Of a DNA stretch of 64,000 nt, positions 46,781-58,909 are shown piece by piece. This DNA is from Hydrangea macrophylla (taxonomy: Eukaryota; Streptophyta; Magnoliopsida; Cornales; Hydrangeaceae). The translations under genes were made by a program, and so were the position numbers. The stretch lies in the NCBI GenBank assembly GCA_033977485.1, contig CM066991.1:57779350-57843349 (forward strand), read 5' to 3'. The notes below the pieces were generated by a model, which saw nothing but the letters and a program-made list of their open reading frames with translations, was not told the origin of the DNA and made no database searches. The stretch's first letter is position 1. Each line of letters starts with the position of its first letter.

Positions 46781-49700
46781 GTGCCACCGCACAAGAAGGT
46801 ACAAGAAGAAGAGCCACTTGCTAATGCCAATCTAACGCAGCAACTCATACAGATGATGAGTAGAATGTCTGCCACATTAGAGAGAATAGATGCACGGCAA
46901 GAAGGTTCAGGAGGAACATTCCCTGCCCAACCACTTCTGAACCCCAAGGGACATAACAATGGTCCTAACAATCAAGAACATGCTAAAGCTGTGACTACAC
47001 TGAGAAGTGGAAAAATCATAGAGAAAAGCATGCCTCTGTCCACTCCCGAAGTGTACAAAGGGGAGGAAGTGGTGGATGAAAAAGTTGAGCTACCATCTAC
47101 TCAAGAGGAGGAGCCGTCTACTAACGACGAGGCAATAAAGGCAAACATTGAAGCTCCTAGAGTAGAGGAAGAAGTTGAGCGAAGGCCTGGGAAGGAGTCT
47201 GTTAAGGAGGAACCACCAAAATGCCCTTTTCCTGCACCTTATCCTCAACGGTTGAAGAAACCCAAGAATGAGACAAAGAATCAGGAGTTTCTGGAATTTT
47301 TTAAACAAGTTAAAATTAACCTTCCACTCCTAGATGCTATCAAGCAAGTGCCGGCCTATGCTAAATATCTCAAAGATCTATGCACGGTCAAGAGGAGGCA
47401 AAGTGTGAAGAAACATGCTTATGTCGCGTGCCAAGCCAGTGCTATCATTCAAAATGAGTTGCCTCCAAAACTCAAAGATCCCGGTACACCTACTGTCTCA
47501 TGTAGAATTGGGAATCAAAGGATAGATAACGCACTCCTCGATTTAGGAGCAAGCGTGAACCTGCTGCCATATTCAGTCTATAAACAGCTAGGGTTGGGTG
47601 AACTCAAACCCACCAGAGTCGCTTTGCAATTGGCAGACAGATCTGTGAAGTATCCTAGAGGAGTGTTAGAGGACGTCCTTGTCCAAATAGACTCTTTTGT
47701 CTTTCCGGTTGATTTCGTGATATTGGACACAAAACCTGTGTCTAATCCTGGTGCACATATCCCGGTTATCTTTGGACGTCCATTCCTCAACACTATTGAT
47801 GCCACAATCAAGATTAGAAGTGGTATCATGACTATCGTATTCGGGAACATGACATTGAATGTCAAGATCTTTTCTAATCCCCGACCTGAAGAATACGATG
47901 ATGAGGAAGAAATCCATTACATTGACACAGTCATTGAAGATGAAGTTGACTTGGTCGACTACAAAGATCCTTTGGAAGTTGTGATGACTCAATTTGGCAA
48001 TAACTATCAACCTACGGAGTCAACTCCATTGGATGCTGATCTGAACCAGACGTGTCTTATGATGGATACGATAGAGGAGGATAGAGCAGAATGCATGTGG
48101 GTAATGCCATATAAACAATTGCCTCTGAAAACCAAGTTGGTAATGCCTTCTAGTTTCCAGTTTCCGGAGTTAGAATTGAAGGAGCTTCCCAAAGAGCTGA
48201 AATACGCCTTTCTAGGGATTGGAAAAACTTATCCTGTGATTATTTCATCTGCTTTAACTCATGAACAGGAAGGTAAGTTAGTGCAAATGCTGACCAAGCA
48301 TAAGGATGCTATGGGATGGACGATTGCTGACCTCAAAGGCATAAGCCCATCCATATGCACGCATAAGATACATCTGGAGGAAGACGCTAGACCCTCAAGG
48401 CAAATGCAAAGGCGTCTGAATCCCAACATGCAAGAAGTAGTTAAAAAGGAAGTGCTTAAACTACTTGATGTTGGGATGATTTATCCGATATCTGACAGTC
48501 CTTGGGTTAGTCCTACCCAAGTAGTTCCAGAGAAAGCAGGCATAACGGTCATCCCGAACAAAGATGGTGAATTAGTACCAACACGTGTCCCCACTGGATG
48601 GAGGATGTGTATTGACTACAGGAAGTTAAATACTGTGACTCGAAAGGACCATTTTCCTTTGCCATTCATGGATCAAATGCTAGAACGTGTGGCGGGTCAC
48701 AAGTATTACTGCTTTTTGGATGGATACAATGGATATAATCAAATTGAAATTGCTCCTGAAGATCAGGAGAAAACCACATTCACTTGTCCATTCGGTACAT
48801 TTGCCTACCGACGAATGCCGTTTGGCTTATGTAATGCACCGGCTACCTTTCAGCGGTGCATGATAAGCATATTCAGTGACATGGTCGAAAACATCCTTGA
48901 AGTCTTCATGGATGATTTTTCGGTGTTTGGCCATAGCTTTGAAGATTGCCTCAGCAATCTCGAGCAGGTTTTAATGAGGTGTGAGGACAAACACCTAGTT
49001 TTGAATTGGGAAAAGTGTCACTTTATGGTGACTAAGGGAATAGTCCTCGGCCATATAATATCCGATGAAGGAATCCAAGTGGATAAGGCAAAAATTGACA
49101 TAATCTCAAATCTACCTGTCCCCCGTACAGTAAGAGACATCCGTTCGTTCTTGGGGCATGCAGGATTTTATCGTCGGTTTATCCAGAACTTTAGTGCCAT
49201 TTCTCGACCCCTTTGTCAACTTCTTGTCAAAGATGCACCCTTCGAGTGGTCAGAGAGTTGCCAAAAGTCCTTTGAGGATCTAAAAAAGCTCATCACCTCC
49301 GCACCTATAATACAGGCACCCGACTGGAGTTTGCCTTTCAAATTAATGTGCGATGCTAGTGATTACGCCATTGGCGCAGTCCTAGGACAGAGAAAGGACA
49401 ATAAGCCATATGTGATATACTATGCCATCCGAACTTTGAATGAAGCTCAAATGAATTATACAACCACTGAAAAGGAGTTGCTGGCTATAGTATTCGCCCT
49501 GGACAAGTTTAGGTCTTATCTGATAGGGTCACCAATCGTCTGTTTTACAGATCATTCGGCCCTCAAGTATCTGCTGTCAAAGAAAGACGCTAAACAACGG
49601 CTTATTCGCTGGATACTCTTACTCCAAGAGTTTGATCTAACAATCAAAGACAAGAAAGGAGTAGAGAACGTGGTTGCGGATCATTTGTCCCGGTTAACTT

Positions 49701-51073
49701 TTGTTGACAACACTGAATCCCAATCCATTAAGGATGAGTTCCCAGACGAACAGCTACTGGCAGTAAGTAGTCTGCCTTGGTATGCTGATATTGTAAACTA
49801 CCTTGTCACGGGTGAAACACCGACTCATTGGTCGAACCAAGACAGAAAATGGTTCCTCTCGTTCGCGCGTCATTTCTTCTTTGATGACCCATACCTTTTC
49901 AAGTACTGTGCTGATCAGGTTATCCGGCACTGCGTTCCCAATGAGGATATAACCGTAATATTAGCGTCATGCCATTCTGAGGCATGCGGTGGCCACTTCG
50001 CGTCACAGAAGACCGCACAAAAAGTCCTACAAAGCGGTTTTTACTGGCCCACAGTCTTCAAAGATGCTTATTCCTTTTGCAAGACATGCCAACGCTGTCA
50101 AAAGCTTGGAACTATTTCTAAAAGGAATTCTACGCCTTTAACCCCTATCATCACAATTGAGATATTTGATTGTTGGGGCATAGATTTTATGGGTCCATTT
50201 CCCAAGTCTAATAACTGTGAATACATACTCCTTGCTGTAGAGTACGTATCAAAATGGGTAGAAGCGATACCAACGAGACGCAATGACCACAGAACGGTCA
50301 TGTCCTTTCTAAGAGAGCATATCTTGTCTCGTTTTGGAACTCCGAAAGCTTTACTAAGTGACCAAGGCAAGCACTTCTGCAACAGGCCTTTGGAGTCACT
50401 TCTTAAGAAATACGGAGTCCACCATAAAATCGCTCTTGCTTATCATCCACAGTCAAATGGGCAAGCAGAATTGGCTAACCGAGAAATCAAGCACATTCTC
50501 GAAAAGATGGTTAGCTCCAATCGAAAAGACTGGGCATACAAATTTACTGACGCGTTATGGGCATACCGTACTGCTTATAAGACGAATCTTGGTATGTCCC
50601 CATATAGATTGGTTTACGGGAAAGCTTGCCACCTTCCTGTTGAAATTGAACATAAAGCTTACTGGGCAACACGCTCATTGAACTTTGATATTCAAGAGGG
50701 AGGTCAGCTACGCAAGCTCCAACTTGCAGAGCTAGAGGAAATACGACGAGATGCGTATGACTCTGCAAAGTTGCATAAGGAAAGGTTGAAGGCTCGCCAC
50801 GATAGTACGATTTGTCGTAAATTATTTGAGCCGGGGCAGAAAGTTTTACTGTATGACTCTCGCCTCCACCTTTTCCCAGGAAAGCTCTATTCCCGTTGGA
50901 CAGGCCCGTTCATCGTAAAAACTATTTTTCCACATGGGGTGGTTGAGATCGTCAATCCAAAGAACGATGATTGTTTCAAGGTCAATGGCCAAAGATTGAA
51001 ACCGTTCTTGGAGAACTTCCACACTGAAGTTGAGCACATCCAGCTGGATGAGCCCAGCTATTCTCCCACTTAA
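46781..51073 (+). CDS. Athila Pol polyprotein (1430 codons)
   Basis: Protease, reverse transcriptase, RNase H and integrase in one open frame. A charged N-terminal linker (about 1-200, E/K/P-rich) is followed by the protease [10 protein letters not shown] (about 253). RT follows with [33 protein letters not shown] and the catalytic F-M-D-D-F (about 709). RNase H shows [15 protein letters not shown] and [12 protein letters not shown]. The integrase zinc motif H-x-H-C-C ([24 protein letters not shown]) precedes the rve core with [21 protein letters not shown] and [12 protein letters not shown], so D, D and E are all present. The C-terminal part ends [11 protein letters not shown]. The nominal Met at 46781 is only the first Met after the gag stop; authentic Pol is probably made as a Gag-Pol fusion. 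No interruption is seen. Confidence 0.93.
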   Translation: MPPHKKVQEEEPLANANLTQQLIQMMSRMSATLERIDARQEGSGGTFPAQPLLNPKGHNNGPNNQEHAKAVTTLRSGKIIEKSMPLSTPEVYKGEEVVDEKVELPSTQEEEPSTNDEAIKANIEAPRVEEEVERRPGKESVKEEPPKCPFPAPYPQRLKKPKNETKNQEFLEFFKQVKINLPLLDAIKQVPAYAKYLKDLCTVKRRQSVKKHAYVACQASAIIQNELPPKLKDPGTPTVSCRIGNQRIDNALLDLGASVNLLPYSVYKQLGLGELKPTRVALQLADRSVKYPRGVLEDVLVQIDSFVFPVDFVILDTKPVSNPGAHIPVIFGRPFLNTIDATIKIRSGIMTIVFGNMTLNVKIFSNPRPEEYDDEEEIHYIDTVIEDEVDLVDYKDPLEVVMTQFGNNYQPTESTPLDADLNQTCLMMDTIEEDRAECMWVMPYKQLPLKTKLVMPSSFQFPELELKELPKELKYAFLGIGKTYPVIISSALTHEQEGKLVQMLTKHKDAMGWTIADLKGISPSICTHKIHLEEDARPSRQMQRRLNPNMQEVVKKEVLKLLDVGMIYPISDSPWVSPTQVVPEKAGITVIPNKDGELVPTRVPTGWRMCIDYRKLNTVTRKDHFPLPFMDQMLERVAGHKYYCFLDGYNGYNQIEIAPEDQEKTTFTCPFGTFAYRRMPFGLCNAPATFQRCMISIFSDMVENILEVFMDDFSVFGHSFEDCLSNLEQVLMRCEDKHLVLNWEKCHFMVTKGIVLGHIISDEGIQVDKAKIDIISNLPVPRTVRDIRSFLGHAGFYRRFIQNFSAISRPLCQLLVKDAPFEWSESCQKSFEDLKKLITSAPIIQAPDWSLPFKLMCDASDYAIGAVLGQRKDNKPYVIYYAIRTLNEAQMNYTTTEKELLAIVFALDKFRSYLIGSPIVCFTDHSALKYLLSKKDAKQRLIRWILLLQEFDLTIKDKKGVENVVADHLSRLTFVDNTESQSIKDEFPDEQLLAVSSLPWYADIVNYLVTGETPTHWSNQDRKWFLSFARHFFFDDPYLFKYCADQVIRHCVPNEDITVILASCHSEACGGHFASQKTAQKVLQSGFYWPTVFKDAYSFCKTCQRCQKLGTISKRNSTPLTPIITIEIFDCWGIDFMGPFPKSNNCEYILLAVEYVSKWVEAIPTRRNDHRTVMSFLREHILSRFGTPKALLSDQGKHFCNRPLESLLKKYGVHHKIALAYHPQSNGQAELANREIKHILEKMVSSNRKDWAYKFTDALWAYRTAYKTNLGMSPYRLVYGKACHLPVEIEHKAYWATRSLNFDIQEGGQLRKLQLAELEEIRRDAYDSAKLHKERLKARHDSTICRKLFEPGQKVLLYDSRLHLFPGKLYSRWTGPFIVKTIFPHGVVEIVNPKNDDCFKVNGQRLKPFLENFHTEVEHIQLDEPSYSPT

Positions 51074-51228
51074 AAATCCAAAGTGGAGTTCCAAATTGTT
51101 GTTGTATTTCTTTTCTTTCCCTGCATTTTAGTTTCTCTCTTTTGTTTTTAAGTTTTTGTTCGTTCTTTTGTGTTTGTGATCTAGTTCTAATCCATTATAC
51201 CTTAAACCACTCTGTTGCAGGTGCATAG

Positions 51229-51708
51229 ATGCGAGGTGATGATGTTCATTCTATCGGTTCTTGGGCTGATTCAGAATGTCGTTGTGGCACCTGGACTGAG
51301 GGTGAACTCACACCCTGCCCCTTGCTTCATCAAGACCCTGAAGCTCATTCTCTCATTGATGCTGCTCAAGGGTACATTCCATACCCACCAGCCCTCATGG
51401 ACATCAATCCATACAAAAATATGGGTTTTCAGGATGACGAGGATGTGGACGAGGAAGAAGACCTGTACATGGGAAGAATGGTGGATGATGCACTCATGGC
51501 ACAATGGGAAAATGATGATATGTGGGAGCCATGGGAATATCATGACCTCCAGGATGTCATCCCAGACCGTCACAATGCCGTCTTTGTTTTCATGGATGAT
51601 TTCCTTATTCCTGAGTTGGTCCCATACCGCTATGTGCACCTGAGCTTCCTGCTATTCAGGCTCCAATGCCCCTTACCAGCCAGTGCATTGTGGGAACCTT
51701 TGCCAATA
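51229..51708 (+). CDS. Athila additional ORF, acidic, unknown function
   Basis: An open frame starting 155 bp after pol, in the place where some Athila elements have an envelope-like third ORF. The first 160 codons look protein-like: a Cys-containing start, then an acidic block (F-Q-D-D-E-D-V-D-E-E-E-D, about residues 66-77) and repeated D/E/W motifs. The open frame runs on to 52032, but a GTGAGG donor-like site at 51709 and a TTTTGTCCAG acceptor-like site at 51822-51831 suggest that the hydrophobic stretch between is an intron. A pyrimidine-rich tract and TTGCAG just before the start (51215-51221) resemble an acceptor, as for subgenomic splicing. The join is not in a consistent frame as written, so the gene model is uncertain. 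No known domain recognised. Confidence 0.45.
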
Positions 51709-51841
51709 GTGAGGTTGGAACTTGTCACATTTCTTTGTATTTTTGCTTCTGTTCATTGTTTTTCTTTTCGTGTTAATCCGTGTTTCTTGTGTTCTGTTAT
51801 TTTTAATATCGGTTTGTTGTCTTTTGTCCAGGACTGTCACT

Positions 51842-52156
51842 ATGTTTCTAAATGGTGTTCCGGTATTCCTTCCACATCAACTGGTTCATGGTTTTGGGCC
51901 CTACATAAGGCCCCCACACACTCCGCCGCAAGAGGACAGTCCGTTGCGCAATTACACTCCTTTATCCTTGTCTCCATCCGGATCACCTCTTGCATGGGCT
52001 TTCAATTCTTTGGAGACGCCAGACTTGTTTGATGATGTCCTTGCTGCTTTTCGATTGTTCTGGGAAAGGGAATCATCGAGTTTGGACTTCACTTCTGAAA
52101 ATTCGGCGGGTTATGAAGAGATTGTGGAAGAGGAAATCTTTATACTCGAAGATTAG
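51842..52156 (+). CDS. Athila additional ORF, possible second exon
   Basis: From the Met at 51842 a 104-codon frame reads MFLNGVPVFLPHQLVHGFG, then a Pro-rich part, S-L-E-T-P-D-L-F-D-D-V-L-A-A-F-R-L-F, and an acidic end (E-E-I-V-E-E-E-I-F-I-L-E-D). It lies in a different frame from 51229-51708 and could be a second exon or a separate small protein. The upstream hydrophobic codons (51722-51830) may be intron sequence or a signal-anchor. No family recognised. Confidence 0.35.
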   Translation: MFLNGVPVFLPHQLVHGFGPYIRPPHTPPQEDSPLRNYTPLSLSPSGSPLAWAFNSLETPDLFDDVLAAFRLFWERESSSLDFTSENSAGYEEIVEEEIFILED

Positions 52157-54544
52157 TGCTGCATTTCAGTTGTTTCCGTTCATTTCATCTTTTGTTTATC
52201 AACTGGAGTGTAATCCTTGACAGAATTTTATTGGTTTTAGTTTTATTTTTGGTTTTTCTTTAGTTAAATAAGGTCTTAAACACCATTGGGGGTAATAATG
52301 TTGCAATTTGGATGCAATTATAAAGTTTCATTTTTATATAAATTGCAATTTTCTATTCTGAGGATGAATTTCTGTCCTACATGCCTGTACTTCAACTGCT
52401 TTTCAGTCTCTCTGCATGTCCAGATTCGTTTCTGATAGTTGGGGAGGTGGTGTTTATGTGTTTTTGGTTAGTTATTGTACTGATGTTGGTTATGGTTTTG
52501 GTTGGTTTGACATGTTGGTTGTTTTGGTTGGACTATTTGGTTGGTTGGTTCTGTATGGACATTATTTATCATTGCTTTTATTTTATTTTGTTCCTATTAC
52601 AGTGGTTTAGATTGTTTGGATCATGGTTTTTATCGTGTTGCTTTTATCTATTGATCCTGGTTGTTTTGGAGATTGTGTTCTACTTTTCTATGCTAGGTTG
52701 CTATGCTTGCTATCATCAATTTGCTCCATACAGGTGATACCCATCTATTTTATTTTTTGAAAATCAACTTCTGGGGACTTTGTTGTTTTCAGTTGGGGGT
52801 AGGAGATAATAGATAGGTATACACCCAGAGTTTTGCACTTGGATATGTTTTAAATTTAATGAGAACACAGTCTGTTAAAATTTTGGAAAATTTTGAAAAT
52901 TTTTAATATTGAATCGTATTGATAGAATAACTCTGAATAATCTCTCCTGCTTGTTAATTAGACAATGACACATTTGTAGTATTCTCATCTTTTTATGGAT
53001 TAAATCCACGCGTTTTCTGTATCACTGAAATGAATTGCATTTGTGAAGCTATTATGTACCTAATACTTTTGCGCACTAATTAGCAGCTATGTAGAAAACC
53101 TGAAAGTTGAGTTAATATGAATATTGTGCGAAAAGAACAAGTAGTGGAAGCTAATAACCCTTTGTGAGCTATTGAGCCAATCGTCATTTCTGAGGGGATT
53201 CTCATACATTGTTGAATGGTCTTTCTTGCATATACTTGGTGAATTCGTTGTTAAGTCTCAGTTTTCTTTAAAAGTTTTGATTGCTTGTTAGAGGAGAACG
53301 TTCAGGATTTACCAATTACACTCAATGAACACTTAAGTGCGAAAAATTGAAAGTTGAGAAAATGATTTAAGCCATCGTTTACCCATTATTTTACCTGATA
53401 TAGCTTTCACTTACATTCATTGAATTGTTTCATCCCTGATCCCACCCCAATTAAATATTTCCAATGTAATCACAAGAATCCAAATCCTTGATCTAGACCT
53501 TGACCTAATTGAGCCGTTTGATATATTTGTTGAGAATGAGTCATCAAAGTATGTGAAATGGAAGGAAGTAGTTGTGGGACGTTGCATTTAAAAAAAATGA
53601 TGAATGAAGGAGAAGAGAAAAAGAGCATATGAAATGAATGGGAGATTGGGTGGAGAAAAGAATAAAGAATAAAAAGAGAAGTTGAAATTCCATCACATAC
53701 TAAAAAGCACACTCTTCTCTACAACACTCCCACCTACTAAATAAAAGCCGCAATTCAAAGTCTTGAAGATTCTCAACAATTGATTTGAACATGGAAGGGT
53801 GAGTTGAGTTATCCACGGTATTTCGCTCCTCTAGTAAGTAGTGCTCCATTCATGAGACTATACACTCTTAAATGTCCGTTTTTCATAGAGTCAAGTATGA
53901 AAGCATTAGCATTTAGAATATCATCCGTATCAAAGCTTTCATACGATGTGCGATCATTGTAAAGCAAGTTTCTGAGAGACGTTCTTTTCGAGTGTGACCA
54001 ATGTGAGAATTGAGCTAAAACTGCAAGTTTTTTAAGGTACAATAGTCTAGATAACTCTTAATAGGGTTGGACGCATGGTTGTTAAATTCACACACACACG
54101 GGTGCATGATGGTAATACATTTGTTATATTTTACTTGGTGATATAGGGGAGCATGTGGATCTCTTTCATGGGATTGATAGAGGATAGTATATGATTGTAG
54201 AGCTAAATTAACAATTTAATGGAAGGGGGAATTCTACAAGTTATTCTAAATCTTTTTGAGCTTAAAATTGGAGAATTTTGTGGGTATATTCACTGCAAAC
54301 CCTCACGAGACAACACTCGTCCACTAGGGGGAATCTAGGGGTTTAACGGCTTGTTGCATATGCTAAATGCAACCGCGATTCTTGCGAAAGTGAGTTAGGA
54401 TTTTTCTTTCTATCTTAGTTTAGGTTGTTTTTAGTTTTCCTTTGTTTTCTTAGTCGTTGTAGTATTAGTTTAGGAGTTTTTTATTTTATTTTATTTTATT
54501 TTCGCTTTATCGCTAGGGACTAGCAATAAGCTAGTTGGGGGTTG
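52157..54544 (+). other. Athila 3' non-coding region and polypurine tract
   Basis: About 2.4 kb without a supported sense gene, AT-rich, with repeated GGGGGTA motifs (52285, 52796). Such long 3' regions are known in Athila elements. A 77-codon antisense open frame at 53809-54042 has protein-like composition but no recognised domain. The tract AGTTGGGGGTTG at 54533-54544 directly precedes the 3' LTR and fits a polypurine tract. Confidence 0.75.
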
Positions 54545-56183
54545 TGCAAAGCGGGGGTATTTGTAAAATACAACCGCGCTAAAAGGAAGAATTGTATTAG
54601 TTTTTATCACAACTTCCCGTTTTATCTGCAATTTGCATTACAAGGCTAATTTTCATACAATATGATTAATCTATGATAGGTTGTATTGTTTGAGCTGTTG
54701 TTTGTGCAGATCACTGCTGTGTGGACTAAACAGATGAACATCAGGATAAATGGAATGCTGGAATGAAAACAAAAGAAGTCAAAGCTGAAATTTGGAGTTC
54801 GATCGATCTAATCCAGTTCGATCGATCGAGCGTTCGATCGCTTAAAGAGTGTTGAAGCGCTTGAGGATTAAGGGTTCGATTGCTCGAGAGCAGTTCGATC
54901 GATCGAACGTGGTATTTCCAGTAACCTTCGCGTGCGCAGCAGATGCGGGTTTTTAACCCTAGTTCTTAGTTTTTCTTATATATAGGTGTATTGTATACGT
55001 TTCGGGGGACACACATTTTTTTGGTTTTCCAGTTTTAGAGAGAGAGATAGAGGTTTTGTGTTTATTTTGTAGGATTTTCATTGGAGTTTACTTGGTGCAT
55101 TGGATTTCTTTAGTTTAATACAAGTACTCTGCGTTCCAGGTTATTTATATATTGTCCATTTACATTCTGCACTTTGTAGTCGTAGTTTAATCGTTCATCT
55201 AGTAGTATTACATGCTAGATACTTCCAAATCTATAGTTTTTATAGTTTCCATGAAAAACTCGCAACCAAACAAGGCTTTGATGTTTTCTTACGTTAAATA
55301 TCAATCTGTGACACTCCAGACGATGTCTGAGTAGTCCCAGGTTGGGATAACACGATGAAACAGTGATCTCCAGCCTCTGCCATGCAGCAGAATAATCGCT
55401 GTGTTCGATCGATCGGAGTTAGTTTGATCGATCGAACCAGAGACAGTCAAGCGATCGAAGCCATTTCGATCGATTGAGGGATGAAGGTCTTCGATCGATC
55501 GAAAGCGCATCGATCGATCGAACTCCCTGATTCTTGAGGATGTTCCCTACAGTATTCCAGGACCTTTTGTTTTAAGATTTGTTATCATTCTGTCCCAAAA
55601 AATGCTCAGTTTGTCAAAACAGTTTTTAAAACTAAGGCCCTAAGGCATTTTCTTTCAATACATTTTGCAAACCACCTTCAATGCTAACACCATTGAGGGT
55701 GCGAGTCTTAACTATTGAATTAAATCGCTTTCATGTATTTTAACTTAACTGTGATGATATGGTCCCGGTCATGAAAGGACCATGGATTCTCCATCTTTAG
55801 AGGAATACGGAAAACTGTGGGTAATGTACTCCTTCGAGCTTCAAGGCAAATGCATGGTAGATAGCTAGATTACTGTGGATTCGTGTAATCCCAACACTTT
55901 CTTTCTAAAGTTAAACATCCTAATTTAGAGTACTGTTTTAACTAGCTAGTTAGATCGTTAATTTAATCTGAATTATTTTCATTAGTAATCTTAGTTTGTG
56001 GAACTTTGTGTTCCGCACCATTGTTTAATCTTATTAGTTTTTATTTTGCTTTCTTTTGAGGTTAGTCTAATTCGATAGGTCAACACCTTCCCTGTGGGAT
56101 CGACCTGGTCTTACCAGTTATTACTTGCACGTCTACCTACACTTGGGTATTGCATAAGAGCGCACAGAAAAATTCTTTTGTCA
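54545..56183 (+). repeat. Athila 3' LTR
   Basis: 1639 bp, same length as the 5' LTR. Differences seen include 54678 and 54721 and the terminal TTCTTTTGTCA against TTCTCGTGTCA. Followed by ATCAC at 56184-56188. Confidence 0.95.
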
Positions 56184-56188
56184 ATCAC

Positions 56189-58909
56189 AACCATAACATA
56201 ATAATGAGATGATAACAGAAATAACCAAGAGAAACGCTCTGCCATATATATATACCCAAAGATGTACAGTGGAGTACACAACAGATCATCTGTGTACCGC
56301 GTAGTACATGATCCTATACAAGATCTAAACAAAAGAAAGATATACACAAAACAACTACTGGTGGCTACCTATACAAAAAGGCTACGGTCAATAGCTGTCT
56401 ATGTAAGTGTCAAAAGTAAGTGGACAACATGTCCTAAAGTCAAACGTAAAAGTCTAAGTCCTAAAGGTACTGGACTCAAAAGTTGTCCACATCGGATCCA
56501 TAGATGGAAGCCTCGTCCTCTGGGGCAACCTCAGACAAAACATCATCCTCATCCATATCATCGTCATCCATCATGTCCTCATCCTCTATCACAACATCCT
56601 CAATCATCTCGGGTCCATCATGCTCCACAACAGCTCCCAAATCTCCTGCATCAGCGGCCATGTCAGCCTGGGCTGCATCAAATGCGGCTGTAAGTGCCTC
56701 AGCCTGTACCATAGCCTGTGCCAACTCTGGTGCTCCAATCTCAAATCCATGGGGATGTGCAGCCCACTCAGCTGCCAGCTGTGCTATAACGCCTCCTGGT
56801 AAGACTGGTACTACTGCATCATCACCTGCGTCCTCATCTGCGGCTACCTCCTCTTCCTCTATCGGATAACCCTCTGCAACTACAATATCTACGCCAACTG
56901 GCACGTCCATACCGGCTGGGTCCACGGGGTCCTCCTCCTCTGGATCATACTCCGGCTCCTCGTCATCGGTGTCCTCGTCCTCCTCATCCTCCATCTCCTC
57001 ATCGTCATCCTCTGGCTCATCGTCGCCATCGCTCTCATCATCATCCTCCGGATCCTCATCTGCTGGGGGTGCATCAGCCATGTCTTCCTCCGGTGGGGGT
57101 GGAGGTGCTGCTCTAACCTATGCAAGTAGAACCTGGTATGAAGAACGGTCTCGTAACATCAGTAGAGAATCCTCCTCGATGCGTTTGAAGGTCTCCTTAT
57201 GGTAGATCATCTCCCGACGTATCACTTCTGGGTCATGGGTCCCAAATCTCTGCTGCTCGATCTGCATGTCTCGCTCTGTCTCTGCAATAGCTCTCTGCCT
57301 AACCTTCCAGGCATAGTACTCTGGATCTGCTGGCGCAATACTCCTCTCATACACATAGTGTCCTCCGAACTCGTCTGGAACGAACAGCGGCGGTGCCATG
57401 CTACCTGTATTATAACATCTTTATAGTATAATTATGATACTACGGATCAATTCCAAAATACAGGTAAACATACTTCTAGTTCTCAAAGTCATTATTACAT
57501 TCTTGGAATAGAAACAAAATATATACAAGAATATTGCATTCGTCTTATCGGCCACACTCTTTTCGTTTCTTCTTTCCTTTCTTCTTATCACCTGCAATGG
57601 AGTAAATCTCTACTGCTCAGCTATATGCAGAGTGTACTATTTCTAACATATGAATATATGACAAATCATGCTTCAATATCGTAATTCACATCAAATGGTC
57701 TCTAGGGAGAGAATACGCATTCATCCGATAGCAACAAGTTCAAGCCTTAAACCACGATGCCCACGGCTAATCCAAGTCTACAACTGTTGCATCCCCAAGT
57801 GCCTTGGCAAGTCCAAGCCTTAAACCATGTACAATAGCCATCGCTGCTAAATTCTCAAACATCGAGAAGCTACCCCCCGGATAAACTTGTATAAATCCTC
57901 CCTTTGACCCACATAATCATTTAGCATGCTCACATAACAAATTAGACATGCATTTAACAATTATTCACGTGCATATTTAACGGGCCTAATACTACCACAT
58001 AAATTTTTCTCGGATCACAATTTCACCATCAATAGTTAAAACACGGAAAAATCCTATGTGACATAGAGTAGAAATTCATATCTTAAGCTACAGTCTCAAG
58101 ATTTCAGGAGGATCTCTAGAGTACCGATATTAAGCTAAATCTCCAATTATACGCAAAACATATTAGTTTTGACACGTTTACCAAGAAAATACAAAATTGA
58201 GATTTTCATAAAACTTTGCCAATCGTGGCCTAATAGGTATCAAAATGAATCTCTTACCTCAAGGAATCCGAAGATGAAATCTGGAAAAAACTGACGAGCG
58301 AATAATCGTCGATTGGCGTCGAGAAGTCCATAGCCAAAAATCCCCAAAATCTCCTTTAGCTCTCAACTTTTGGTTTGTAAGATATTTTGAAAAATATCTC
58401 ATCTACTACTATTTATTGGCAACACTTACGAAAATTGTGTTTACCTCCCCGCGAGTTTTCTAATCATCCAATTAACCCCCAAAACAGCTTAAAAGTCTAA
58501 GTTATTAATTCACAAGTGAAAATCTATAATCCATAAAAAATTTTGTCCAAGTGCGGTTTGGGTCTGTAATTATGTTCCAAAAATTATTTTCATGGAATTT
58601 ATAGATAACCTACCTTTTATGGAACGTATCACAAGTGTTATCTCTAATTCGTTCAAAATGATCTTTAACAAGATCAAACTATTAGAAATTACACTACACA
58701 TGTAACTTCATGATTCACATATACCAGATAATATCAAATAACATTTAATCACATAAATGCCATTTAATCAAGTCAGTTCCTCATTGATTGTCCAATCGTC
58801 GTGTCCTTGATTGACACTCACCGTTGACCCATGTCAACCACTTTCACATTAATAATTCTATTTAAAACATTTGTACATTTAAAACAAAAGATTTTCCGGG
58901 ACGGGGTGA
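56189..58909 (-). repeat. X-type chromovirus LTR, near full length, fused to the G1 leader
   Basis: On the minus strand it starts TGTCACCCCGTCCCGG at 58909. The part 58330-58909 is homologous to LTR X at 2597-2989 plus 20559-20763. A TATA-like AATAAATAG lies near 58416-58424 and a splice-donor consensus TTGAG/GTAAGAG near 58256-58262. An acidic open frame follows at 56476-57399. The left end is unclear because the Athila element interrupts the sequence and 43631-43739 on the other side is G1 leader. It does not resemble the G1 3' LTR, so it is not G1's own 5' LTR. Confidence 0.6.
56476..57399 (-). pseudogene. Acidic ORF inside the X-type LTR, one amber stop
   Basis: Not recognised. On the minus strand a Met at 57399 opens a 93-codon frame (MAPPLFVPDEF, then HYVYER and an E/R-rich helical part) that meets TAG at 57118-57120. 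The same frame then continues without a break for 12 codons (V-R-A-A-P-P-P-P-P-E-E-D) into a 201-codon stretch ending at 56476. That second part is extremely acidic, with long D/E runs in its first 60 residues and again near its C-terminus, and Ala-rich between. The whole would be about 307 residues. A TATAATACAG acceptor-like site lies a few bases before the Met. It may be an LTR-borne ORF behind a leader intron. Whether it is expressed is unknown. Confidence 0.5.

Larger units (their letters stand above)
43740..56183 (+). mobile_element. Athila-type Ty3 retrotransposon, young and nearly intact
   Basis: 12,444-bp plus-strand element. Two LTRs of equal length (43740-45378 and 54545-56183, 1639 bp each) differ by about a dozen bases by eye, so the insertion is recent. 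A tRNA-Asp primer site, gag (45518-46768), pol (46781-51073), additional open frames after pol, a long 3' non-coding region, a purine tract (54533-54544) and a perfect ATCAC duplication complete it. Gag and pol are in the same frame, split by one TAG. It entered the leader of G1. Assignment to Athila rests on the primer site, the D-L-G-A-S protease and the long 3' region. Confidence 0.93.

Noticed and set aside
56504..56869. Ser-rich plus-strand frames opposite the acidic ORF
   Set aside because: They are complements of GAT/GAG-rich acidic codons on the minus strand.
56189..58909. 5' LTR of chromovirus G1
   Set aside because: It does not match the G1 3' LTR at 36799-39064 by eye and has no primer site at its inner end. 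It matches LTR X instead.
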